Assembly: GCA_003439945.1 (NCBI GenBank)
Contig: QVRM01002457.1
Span: forward strand, 512,501 to 576,500
Reading direction: 5' to 3'
Origin: Dermanyssus gallinae
Taxonomy: Eukaryota; Arthropoda; Arachnida; Mesostigmata; Dermanyssidae
Length of the DNA: 64,000 nucleotides
The translations under genes and the position numbers were made by a program. The notes beneath the pieces were generated by a model that had not been told where the DNA came from, searched no databases, and saw nothing but the letters and a program-made list of their open reading frames with translations. Positions 54,070-64,000 of the stretch are shown piece after piece; within the stretch, counting starts at the first letter, position 1; each line of letters begins with the position of its first letter.

Positions 54070-54168
54070 TATAGACATAGCAAAGTGATTTATTCGAATG
54101 TATTGTGTTAGCAGCAACTTGGAGTGAACAATTGTCTCCGCGCGAACGTAACGCGTAATAATATGTTC
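54070..54168 (-). mobile_element. RLE-LINE 3' UTR fragment
   Basis: The minus strand shares ttcgcgcggagacaattgt and the following ~45 bp with 37556-37620, the 3' UTR of RLE-LINE copy 2, and ends at gaataaat. It has no coding part, so it is a strongly 5'-truncated copy. Confidence 0.65.
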
Positions 54169-57100
54169 TATTGAGGTTTGTGGTTCACTATAAACCGTCG
54201 AGTCTTATGCAGCAGACAACGCAACGGTTCGCCGCGTGAACGGTCGGGGGTGCAAGTGCCCGAGGGGTGTACAGATCTATCTAGCCGAAGGCACGACTGC
54301 ATGGGCACATCAGCCAAATCGCAATCAAGTCAGTGGCTACGGCACTACGCACAGACTGACAAATTTTGGCCGCCGAAATACAAGTCTACAATCCACAAAC
54401 AAAACACGCAAAAATTGAATGGCCGTGGAGAGCTTTTGTATGCTTTAAAACGAGCAGCAAGATGTGCACAAAAGAGCCTGTTGGACGTCTTTGTAAATTG
54501 TTGTTGGCCGATGCGAATCTTGTTCATCAAATTATTGTAAGTTTTCCGCCTATTTCGATCAACGTATGCTATCGTTGCTGCTCATAGTGTTGTTGTTTCT
54601 AGGAGAGGTCAAATGGTATTGACTTTGACACTTTACTGAGGTACAGCGATTTAAAGAAACATAGTTTTGTCGATGTGTGACAAAATGCCAAGGAGTTTGC
54701 ACCAGCTTCTGAATGTGTTGCCTCTGTGCAGCAACACATGTTTATTTGTTTATTGAATTTTATTGAAGCAAATCAGTTCTTATTTGTTTATTTTCCCCCA
54801 GATGTGCGCGCAGCCCCTTCTTTGACAATATTCGAACGAAATGCTAAGCAATACTAATTCGGTACCTTACTTTAATATAAGCCGAGCACGATAATAATCA
54901 TAATGACAATAATTTAAATTATAAGAAGACATGTAATATAATTACTCCATACTTGCCTTTGATGGCTTTAAGGAGCTATGAACCTCTGTACAAATGTAAC
55001 CCACCCATGAGAATAATAAAACCTATCTATCTATCTCTGAAGACGTCTAACGTTAGAGAAAACTCTGATTTAGGGGGTCGTGCTAGTCCGTTCGTCATCG
55101 GAGAGAATGTAGAAAATATAGTAAAATTAATTTTGAATTCCAAACCCAACACACCATTGAATTCGTGACTGACCACACAGAAAAGTGCTGTCTCATATGG
55201 GTGACTTTTCTGCGCTCGACATTTTGAAAACACATTCTTCATCCCCCAATAGACTCATGTCGGTGGTCAACTTGTTCGGTAGGCCATCAGATATGTATAG
55301 AAACCTCGTCTAGACCACTTCCCGGTGGCAGGTCTCCTTTGAAAGAGTTGCAAATGTTTAAAAGTCAACTCTCAACTGGATTTTTCCTTAACTTCAGTTG
55401 ATGTTCAGAAATAACTCACAGTTAGATCCATATGTTTTTGTATTTAAAACTTGCCGCTAAGCAGCTCAAAACGTTACCAATTGAAGATAACAGATGTCCC
55501 CGTCCTTTATTCGCAGAACTAAGAAATTGGGTCAAAGAAGCTCGAAAACCTAGGTGTCTATTTTTAATGGAGAGGCCACAAAGGCTTAACAGCGACTGCT
55601 CCAGAGCAGACTGAAGCGTCAGAGCCTGCACTAGAGCTACTAGGCAAGCTTCCTACAGCTGTACAAATATGCAGACAAGAAACTGCGAGCTCTGCGGCCG
55701 GGGCAGCGGTTTAAAATAGCAGGCGGTAAGATGAGTCCAGCGGAGTAATGAAATGTCTCTTTGCCAGTGTTAGCTTTGTGCTCTCATCCGACAGTGCCAT
55801 ATAATAGGCCGACGAAAGAATCCTAGTAGATGCCGAAACATCCTCTTAAGTCTGTTTGAACTAAAGAAATGAGTGCAATGAGCATCTTACATGTAACACC
55901 TGTGCTTGGAGACAGATTTAAAAGGGAAGTTAGGTACGCTGTCGCTATGACATTTATGCCCTAAGTTTTCTCTACTCATTACGGTAAAGGATCCCGGTTG
56001 TATGTTTCTTTGCAACCAAGCGCCATGACTTCCGCTACTTGCCATAAAATTACTTTAATGGGTTACTGCCTGCTGTGATTGAACTCTGGGTGGGATAACA
56101 GAAATCCCACTGCTCGTGGACAAATAGGCGAGCCAGTCTCGACAAGGACTTCGCCGAGTTTATCGATTTGCGAAGGAATAAAAAGTGGAGCGCAAGTGAT
56201 CTACTGAGTGCGTGCGCCGAGAGGTAGCTTCCGACGTCTACTGTGCAGAAGGAGGACGAGGCTGGTCTGCGGCAGTCTCATATTATTCTGCACTACCGTT
56301 GCACAGCTTTCCCTTGAGAATGTTTACGATGGGTGAATACCGTGTACAGCGTGCAAAACTGGGCCATTAGGGATTTTTCTTATTGCTCCGCAAGGTTTAA
56401 CAATTATATTTTCAGAAGTTTCGAAGCGGTGCAACTTGTGTGGACATAAATGTCACATTGCCTCGTGGGTCGTACTGCAACTATAGCACTAGCCGCACCC
56501 TCCGCATCAAAGCCTACTGTAAAAACACTTAGCCTAAACGGGTAGAGGGCTCTTGGCAGAAGACCACAGCATGCGTTTTGAGACCCATAATTGCAGTCAC
56601 GGAAGTCATTCCATTTTGCAGACAGGATCACACGTTCATTTCATTTGCTTAATCATGCCATTTGACAGACGGGATCACACGTTCTGTGGGCATGTAAACT
56701 TTGAGTGGTTTGCGTGAGCACACCGTAGCGATTTTATTGACCACCACTTCAGCCAGAGCGTTTCCGATAATGAACTCATAGAGATTATAATACACACAGC
56801 TAATTTAAAAGTCTGTTTACGAAGCAATGCGGAGATAATCTCAAGTTATGCTCCAGCGAAGCCTGGTTCATTCGCTTTTGTCTTGAGGTGAATAGCCGGG
56901 TTCCTGAATAGCCCGTTAAAGCCCTTCTCTGGCAGATTACCCTATATATATACATAATTTTTGGGTTTCTTCATTGCAACTTTAAAGGCCTTGAGTCAAG
57001 GCATCATTGTTGCCATCCTTATGTCTCTGGTCTACTTCTGAATTATTTTATTTTTTAGCTGCTCGAATACTCTCAGAAAGTCCTGACTTATTCATAAATG

Positions 57101-58200
57101 TGTCTCATAGTCTGTTTCTGCACTCTATGCGCACGCCTATTAGCGGTTGCAGTTTTGGTTTCAATCACACTAAAACCTTCGCTTACTCTACGCGCATTTT
57201 TCTTAGGCGCCAATGCGGTTATTATCAAGCTAGAAGTCTGCCGCATTAACGTTCTACTACGTAAACGCCTTTTACTGCACTTACTGGTGTCGAACACAGC
57301 AATAGACAAATATGATCATATTGTTTGACCCATATGATATTTTAGCTATTTTCGCTTCTTTCTGCTCCGTTACTCCAGCACTAAAGATAAATTGTTCTCT
57401 TTGGAGAATCTCCCAAAGGATTTTGGCCGATTTCTAGAAACATTGCCGTGTATACTCACTGAAGAATTATTGAACGTGCAGTGGTGTCAAGCTTCGTATT
57501 TAAATCGGCAAACACGTGCTCTTTTCAAAAAGTCCTCCATGAAAACGAAGGGCGATTCTGAGAAAGCCTCGGACAGGGCGTCGGTGATCGCTGGCAGGAA
57601 GACTTCAAGAACCTTCGAAATTACGTGCGTAATCATATCCTTATTAGAGGGCCTCCTGAATAATTGCCTCAACAATAGCCGACCCTTTTTAAACATGTGT
57701 TATTGCTCTGCTAGCATATCAACTATTCCAAGAACGTCTATTGACGGCCCGCTAAGTGCTACAGCTAAGAGCTCCTAGCCGTTGTCCTCACTATCCCTCA
57801 ACACGAGGATGAAGTTAGAAAATGGCTTTTTAAAATTATGCTAAAGGGGCATGTTCTCTAACGCTCTGATTATTTTGACGTTTTCTCCATCTCGTTAAAG
57901 AGTGAAATAAAAACAGGCATATGAAACGTCATTTTCACTATACGTTTATTTTGGACAAGACCTTCCTTAGTAGAGCTTTGGAGATATAGTAGGTTTTCCC
58001 AAATTTTCACAACAAAAACCGTAGTCGTTGTTACTATAAGGGGTACTGGATCTCCGTCTCGTAATACAATAATCAAAATTCAATAGACAAAGAGCTTAAA
58101 GAAAAATGGGGTTATAATAATCTGGCTAACGCATTAGGCTCCCTAGAATGGGGCCTGTTATCGTTAGGTGTAAAAGTGAGTCCTGAGATCGCTGGCAAAA
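54169..58200. other. No recognisable gene; one LINE-like tail
   Basis: Near 54985-55040 the words tgtacaaatgtaacccaccc and aataataaaacc followed by (TATC)n look like the 3' end of a CR1/Jockey-type LINE. A minus frame at 57487-57696 has a long amphipathic stretch (VISKVLEVFLPAITDALSEA) in the style of the LINE-B ORF1 C-terminus, without other support. Nothing else is recognised. Confidence 0.35.
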
Positions 58201-58224
58201 AAATGTGTATCTACGAGGGTAGAT

Positions 58225-58765
58225 CGAAACGTCCTGACACATAGATAACAATATTTATTTTACCTCTCAATGTGTCCTATGTTTCCTTCAGAATAGCTCC
58301 CGCCCGCTACAATGCAGTTGTGCCACCTTCTTTCCCACCTTTAGAAACATTTTTTAAACGCGTCTTTTGAAGTGTAGTTGAGTTGCTCTTGCGAAATTTT
58401 CTTTGTCTCCTCTATGATTTCGAAACATTGTCCTTTTTATCCTTGAGAACAAGAAAATTCACATGAAAGGAGGATTTAAAATGTAGAAATGTAATTCTTC
58501 ATCGATTAATTCAAAATCAGTGACGATGTGTGCGCCACCGCGTTGTCGTGATGGAGGATTCAATAGTTCTTTGCCTAGAGTTCAGGCCTCTTGCATCGGA
58601 TGTTCTCGCGTCATTTCTATAGAATTTCGGGGTAGTATTGTTGAGTACACTATTATAAACTGCCCTAACGTTTTATTTTGTTATTGACATCAAAAGGCTT
58701 TCTGAAACGGGGCAGCTTCGACCTTCTCACACGAAATCGACGATGCCATCTATAAAAAGTGTTTC
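58225..58765 (-). pseudogene. Mariner 3 transposase fossil
   Basis: The minus strand carries HHDNAVAHTSSL, the second-aspartate block of mariner transposases, at about 58525-58560. Further on, in mixed frames, are LNYTSKDAFKKCF, RWERRWHNCIVAGG and SYSEGN, matching the usual C-terminal block (F..W..RW.kCi...GdYfEG). Neither the first nor the third aspartate block is readable. The end near 58230 (atgtgtcaggacgtttcgat) could be a terminal repeat. It is a different lineage from mariners 1 and 2. Confidence 0.65.
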
Positions 58766-59511
58766 GGAACACTGCATGATCACCATAAACAGTTCGTAAT
58801 CTTTCTATCACTTTAGAACATTGGATTTGGTTTTAAACACAGAACTTGATTATTTATAAATATATTGCTTTTTGTTTGCATTTTATATGAATCTATCATG
58901 TAGCAATTAATGTATGTTTGGGCCAAACATTCCCGGGAAAGGAAATCTTCTGGCGAGTCCTTCTGCCAAGGTGCGTTCTCGATCTACGCCCTCATACATT
59001 CTACTATGATCAAGGTTTAATACGACTAAACCAAACGTACCCAAGAAGGCAGCAAATCTGACAGTTGTGAGTCAAGAGCCCACCTTACTTCGAGACTGTC
59101 TTTGTCGATATAATGAAATCTTGGCAATCTAAACTGTGTCTCTAAATGTAAAATGCTGCCTGGAAAATCATGCTTGCTAGCCGCGGTTGAAATTCTCAGG
59201 TGAGCTTCCCTTTGCAAAAAATACTTATTAGACGTATGACTCCTAAGCTCTGCTTAACATTTTCACATACGTTCTTACATTAACGTGCTGCACTACACCG
59301 GTATGCGTTAATATTCACCTGTATTTCAAGATGGGACCATACGATAATTTTTCACTAAGAAAAGGGAATGCTATAGCAGCATCTTCTACACTTCTGGTTT
59401 TATCCATCACCCAAGTTCTACACATTCATATTGCTCTGTGAATCATAATAATACCGCAAGTGCGGATATGTTTGAGTTAGCACTTACACAGAGCCAATAA
59501 CAACGCATTTA
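58766..59511. other. No recognisable feature
   Basis: AT-rich, with nothing recognised. The TA at 59510-59511 is the left target duplication of mariner 2. Confidence 0.4.
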
Positions 59512-60800
59512 CAGGTAGTTCCACAAGTTTTTAAAATGAAAACCAAGAATTTTCCAAATCTTGTTTTTAATTTTTTCTTATTTGATATACTCCTCGAGAA
59601 GCTCAATACACTTTTCCCACCGAGATTTCAGAGCATTTATACCTCTTGAGTAAAATCCTGCGTCTTTAGACTGAAAATAGGCATTGACAGCAGTTGTAAC
59701 CTCTTCATTGCTGGAAAAACGCTTTCCACCGAGACGATTCTTCAAATGTCTGAAGAGGAAATAATCAGAGGGGGCCAGGTCTGGAGAATAGGAAGGTTGT
59801 TCAATAAGTTCGAACCTCAGTTGGGCCAGTTTTGCCGTTGCTTGCCGCGACTTGTGTGCGGGAGCATTGTCCTGGTGAAACAGGACAACCTTCTTCTGCA
59901 AAGCGGGCCGTTTCACGATGAGTTCTTGCTTCAGGCAGTCCAACAGTCTTGCATAATATTCTCCCGTGATCGTTTTACCGCTCTCAAGGTAGTCGACCAG
60001 AATTATTCCACGTTGGTCCCAAAAAAACGTAGCCATCATCTTTCCGGCCGATGCCGTTGTCCGCACCCTCTTCGGAAGTCCTTCACCAGGTGCACACCAT
60101 TGACGAGATGCTTCTTGGGTCTCGGGAGTGTAGTGATGGACCCAGCTTTCATCGACGGTCACGAATCTGCGCCAAAAATCCGACGGATTTTTCGACATCT
60201 TGGCCAAATTTCGCTGTGAAGCGGAAACACGCGCGTCTGTTTGGCCTTGGTTGAGCAAATGCGGCACTCATTTTGCTCTGAGTTTTTTCATCTTCAAGTT
60301 CTCGTGCAGGATGAAATGCACACTACCCAAACTGATCCCCAAGGCCTCCGCTATCTCCCTAATGTTCACTCGCTTATCTGCGGCAACGATTTTCCGCACC
60401 TTTTCCACGTTTTCCTAATCAGTTGCCGTTTTTAGGCGTTTTGAACGTAGTTCATCCCGGTGCTCCTGCGACCTCTTTTTAACTCATTAATCCAGTTGGA
60501 AACAGTGGCAAAACATGGCGCAGAGTCACCGTACACCTCGTCTAACTCAGTTTTTACTTGGGTCGCATTCCAACTTTTGAAATAAAAACGCTTGATAACC
60601 ACTCGAAACTCTTTTTTCTCAATTTTTCAAAATCACGCCGATACGTTGCACGGGAAAAGCGATCAAACGAAATCGCAACGGCCAATCACCATAATATTTT
60701 GACTGCTAGCATTCGAAAAGTTGCCGTTTCCAATAGCGGTGAAAGCGCGAAAAAATTCGAATTCTGAAAAGCTAATTTTAAGAACTTGTAGAACTACCTG
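59512..60800 (-). mobile_element. Mariner 2, full length with TIRs
   Basis: 1289 bp, the usual mariner length. Inverted repeats at 59512-59537 and 60775-60800 match at 24 of 26 bases. TA flanks both ends (59510-59511 and 60801-60802). Confidence 0.93.
59578..60623 (-). pseudogene. Mariner 2 transposase, nearly complete
   Basis: From 60623 down: EKKEFRVVIKRFYFKSWNAT and DSAPCFATVSNWINELKRG (first helix-turn-helix), then IREIAEALGISLGSVHFILH (second helix-turn-helix). The catalytic domain follows with VTVDESWVHHYTPE, HQDNAPAHKS and YSPDLAPSDYFLFRHLK, the complete D,D34D triad. It ends at 59578. Lesions: the start codon position reads ATT, there is a frameshift near 60470, and in-frame stops occur near 60418 (TAG) and at 60268-60270 (TGA). 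The 230-codon catalytic part is uninterrupted. This is a lightly damaged autonomous copy. Confidence 0.92.
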
Positions 60801-60984
60801 TAAATAATCGTCAGGCATATTACTTACGACAAACTTAGGCTTGCTGCTGTTCTAAAAGTAACGGGACTTTTCACAAGCGCCTTGCTAGTAATATACTATA
60901 GAAACGGGCAATAAACATGTATCATTACTATCTAGCATACTCATTTTATATAAACACCAGCTTCTTCCTTAGACAGTGCCTTCC

Positions 60985-63620
60985 TCTTAATTCTTTTTAG
61001 AGAGTGCACGATTCGCATACGTCACTAGCTGCCTACGTGATTAGTGGAGGACTCACGGACACCCACTAAGCCCACCCGGATCCCTCCCCACCCTTCCAGG
61101 ATGGGCAACACTAGGCATTTCTTCGGAGCCGTGGAGGAGACGTTCCTGCTACTCTTCATAATTCAGCTTTGTTTTCTTCTATTGTTCTGCATATTTACAT
61201 GCGGTTAGATGCAATACTTGGGCCAAAGTATACGCTGTTCTGAGGCTGTGCGTAAAGACCTTAAGAGCCTGGCTCTCTCCCATTGCCGCCTTCATTGGCT
61301 TGACTGCTCTCCTGAAGGTGTGGCCGTCAATGGCTCCTCTGCGTAGGCTAATGTCTCGGCTCCTTCTAGGCAGTCGCTGATGTCGAGAACCCTGTCGTAA
61401 GTAAATTTATAGGGGGCGGGTTCTTGAATCTAACTATGCGGAATCCCGACAGTAAGCTCCTTTTCACCCTTGTACTTAGACTGCGACCATGATAGAATGA
61501 AATCATTTAGTGGAACTATATGGATATTCCCTTTCTCCTCAGCTTATCAAAAGTTACTCTTTAGTTTATCGTGTTGATAGCGTTTTATATTCATTTCTTA
61601 AAATCTACTTTGTTAGGTACATAGTCACTGGTCAGATGGTAAACATGGCGCTTTGAACACCTATATGCACCAGAAACACGAATTCCCTAATTTTAAGGGC
61701 TTTACGGTCTCATGAGCTTCTCGGTCCAGGTTTACGTCCAGAAGAGTGCATGATGTTTGGGGCGTCGAGTAGAGATCTGCCTTTTCAGAGCCTTCGTCTA
61801 ACTTAGCCCTCTACGTATTTCCATGCCGAGGTTGCGTATTTGCCAGAACTTAATCACGGATGTCGTCCACTTTAGAGTTTCGCTAGAAATCCTTTAAGTT
61901 TCCCAGATCCGTATTGCGTGAGAATGGCCACTGTAGAATACTGCCACTCATTTCATCTCGATCCAGAAGATCAATCTTAGAAATACTTAAGGCTCTCCGC
62001 TATGGCTGTTCGGAGTCATGGGCAATCATCGTGCTTTTCCTTTGGTTCCTTTTCCGATTCTTTTTGGGGGTCTCTATTTCCCTCGGAACCTATTCTACGG
62101 AACTTCCTGGTATCCCCCGCCGAAATCCCTAGGATCGAGCTCCTTGTCTCAACCTGCCCTACCAGGGTGTTTACTCTCATTTGTTCCTGTACCGCTTTGG
62201 GATTATCGTGCTGCGCTTCTCTCTACCCTTCTTCCGAGGCTATCATGTGCGCCACCATCTCTTTTAGGCGAAGACTGCGCACCGCTCCCAGGAGCCTTTC
62301 TTGGCCTCCTAAGCTCCCCCTTTCTGGGCAATGGTCGAACGAGATTTCAAGATACCTGCTGGGCCTTTTCTTCTACATAGCGCAGGTAAGCTGCGGCACT
62401 CCAGCTGTAACCTTGTATGTCATTTTACCTGTTTCGAGGTAAGACGAGATTAGTGTCCGCAGCTAATGTCTATACGCAATTGATAATTACCCTAGTTTGC
62501 TGTGTTGAACGCGTTTTGCACATCCAGTAGGGTAAGCAGAGCAAAGCTTCTAATCTTCTACGACCGACTGGTGTCTTTCAGAGCCCGCTGCAGCACTCGC
62601 TTCAGTATTCTCACAGTAGACCAAGCCCGTCTGAGGCCGTACTGTGCTTCTGACGCGGTCTAATTCGTCCCTACTTCTTGAGCCGCCAAACAACTATATT
62701 CCCCAGTAGCCTGCCTATCAAGTAGGGGTTGAAGTAGTATCAAAGAATGGTTCTAACTCCTCGCCTCTTCCTGGGGCCATTTAGGTGAGAGGTTTTTGTG
62801 GGTATTATGCCAACAACATCGGCATCGAGTCCCACACTACCCGCTTTGGGTGTGCGTAAAAGCATTTTTCCCTCTCACCAAAAAAAAGAAAAAACAAAGT
62901 AACCTGCCTATCGTGTCAATAAGAACAATAGGGCGGTCGATTAGTTTGTTTTCTACACACACATCTCTACCAGGTTTGTAGATGAGAACTAAGGTTCGTT
63001 CTCCTCTAAGTCCCAGGGAAGATTGTTTCCTTTAGTAGCCCGTTAATGAGTTGCTTGAAGAGCTCCGACTATCTCTTTGCAACAAGCTTAGCCACTTCGG
63101 GAGGAATTCCTTTGGGCCCTGGGCTTTTGCCCCTGACCGTTCCTTCACCTCCTCGAAGGAAACCCTTATCAATCGGTTACCCGCAGTGGCTGGTATAGAA
63201 AAAAACCTGCAACGACGTCTCGCATCATTTTCGGTGGCGGCTCCGAGGGCGTGTCAGCGGATCTTGTTCACAGCCACCCCGTAAGGCAGGCTCCATAAAT
63301 CCGCCCCAACATAATCAAGAATGTTTCCATGTGTTAGTCTTGCTTCTGACTATAAGGAACTTAAACCGAGCGCGGACCCCTCTAGCTAGGCCTTTGCTCT
63401 GGTCGAAGCCTCCGCTATTAGGCTGTCATCCTCGCCCCGAAGAGCCCTCTTGGCTATTCAGGAGCGCGCGCGGGTGTGTATGCGTTTAGCTCGTACGCAT
63501 GCCGTCCGGGCCTCCTCAATGTCCAGGCATCGCATTTTTCACCGTCAGTTTTACCGAGGCGCCCCACTTCCGTTGTCTCTGGAGAGCGCAGTCAGAGCGA
63601 AATAAATATATTTATGGTCA
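60985..63620 (-). mobile_element. LINE-A copy, old, minus strand
   Basis: On the minus strand: GKSPGPKGIPPEVAKLVAK (63138-63080; cf. GKAPGLDGIPPEVARLLVK), the QYGLRRAWSTVRILKRVLQ and LLDVQNAFNTAN blocks (62645-62490), and a 3' UTR at 61140-60990 matching LINE-A (ggtggggagg, gatccgggt and agctagtga words). It is heavily mutated, with no frame longer than about 60 codons preserved. The 5' limit near 63620 is uncertain. A SINE-B copy is inserted at 62720-62897. Confidence 0.7.
62720..62897 (+). mobile_element. SINE-B copy 2 with TSD
   Basis: A 178-bp insert between agtagcctgcctatc (62705-62719) and agtaacctgcctatc (62898-62912), one mismatch. It ends in an A-rich tract and shares its 3' half with 40380-40498. 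It landed in the old LINE-A copy. Confidence 0.75.
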
Positions 63621-63680
63621 CTCATCGTTTTCTCGTCACTCTCCGTCTTTCACGTATTTACCGCATTAGGTCGTTATCAC

Positions 63681-63756
63681 GGCTTTGTCAACCATGTAGG
63701 TATTTATCTAGGCTTTGTCAACCATGTAGGTATTTATCTAGGCTTTGTCAACCATG
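63681..63756. repeat. 30-bp tandem repeat, ~2.5 copies
   Basis: The unit starts ggctttgtcaaccatgtagg, at 63681, 63711 and 63741 (the last partial). It yields the repeated PCRYLSRLCQ in one frame, a by-product. Confidence 0.93.
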
Positions 63757-63931
63757 AGATATTTGTAGGATTCTTGCATACCCCTTGAGAACCTTGGTGC
63801 CCTTGGTGACGCATACCAAGCACGTGATGTCAGTGCAGCGCAATCTCTTGTGAAGAGTCTGTGCACCGGTGGCAGGTCGTGACCGCCGTTTCTTTTTGTT
63901 CACATTCTGCGCCTATGTGCCGCATAAACAC

Positions 63932-63935
<4 letters not shown>

Positions 63936-64000
<65 letters not shown>
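63936..64000. repeat. (AT)n microsatellite, runs off the window
   Basis: At least 32 AT units to the last base of the window. Its true length is unknown. Confidence 0.97.

Noticed and set aside
57392..57778. 128-codon plus-strand frame as a gene
   Set aside because: No motif. The minus strand has an equally open frame with an amphipathic helix, and neither has further support.
63681..63756. CRISPR-like direct repeats
   Set aside because: The units are adjacent without spacers and the genome is eukaryotic. This is a simple 30-bp tandem repeat.

Overview
This window looks like a transposon-rich, gene-poor stretch of an arthropod nuclear genome. The evidence is several lineages of non-LTR retrotransposon (including R1-like ones), Tc1/mariner elements with TA target duplications, tRNA-like SINE sequence, long AT microsatellites, and no bacterial-style operons or densely packed intact genes. 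Species cannot be read from the sequence. I found no gene that I can confidently assign to the host. Almost every coding signal is a mobile element or its fossil.

Five element groups recur, and I use these names below. LINE-A is an R1-like LINE with a CCHC-bearing ORF1, an APE-type endonuclease, RT and a C-terminal CCHC knuckle. The fullest copy is 7611-11436, with relics near 0.4, 0.9-1.9, 3.3 (weak), 40.0 and 61-63.6 kb; an R1-like but distinct fragment lies at 35.8-36.5 kb. RLE-LINE is a non-LTR element with a YLDDG RT motif, a knuckle and a restriction-like endonuclease tail. Its copies are 7.24-14.65 kb (minus), 33.4-33.9 kb, 34.1-37.6 kb, 46.8-47.0 kb and 54.1 kb. LINE-B has a three-knuckle ORF1: an intact 570-codon ORF1 at 14.86-16.58 kb (minus) and a decayed long copy at 47.7-52.1 kb. 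LINE-C is an old APE-type LINE in pieces at 29.6-33.3 kb and 42.0-46.1 kb. DNA transposons are three mariners (12.6-13.5, 58.2-58.8 and 59.5-60.8 kb) and a 372-bp TIR element (17.08-17.45 kb).

The clearest architecture is the nest at 7.2-14.7 kb. A minus-strand RLE-LINE was hit by a mariner (TA duplication) and by LINE-A (14-bp duplication). LINE-A was in turn hit by a 92-bp SINE tail (13-bp duplication). The 14.65-16.6 kb segment then brings an intact LINE-B ORF1 right upstream of the RLE-LINE RT in the same orientation. A second nest is at 25.3-27.9 kb, where a minus-strand CR1/Jockey-like LINE separates two halves of an opposite-strand RT fossil. A third is at 34.1-37.6 kb, where an R1-like fragment sits inside a second RLE-LINE.

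Regions without recognisable content are 3.9-5.9, 18.9-23.7, 37.6-39.2, 40.9-42.0, 42.9-44.6 and 54.2-58.2 kb. The 52.3-54.1 kb stretch is rich in triplet and dinucleotide repeats. The elements do not work together as a pathway. They form a layered record of insertions in which LINE-A looks recent, because a 3' tail at 40.0 kb matches the 11.3 kb copy base for base by eye, while LINE-C and several RT fossils look ancient.
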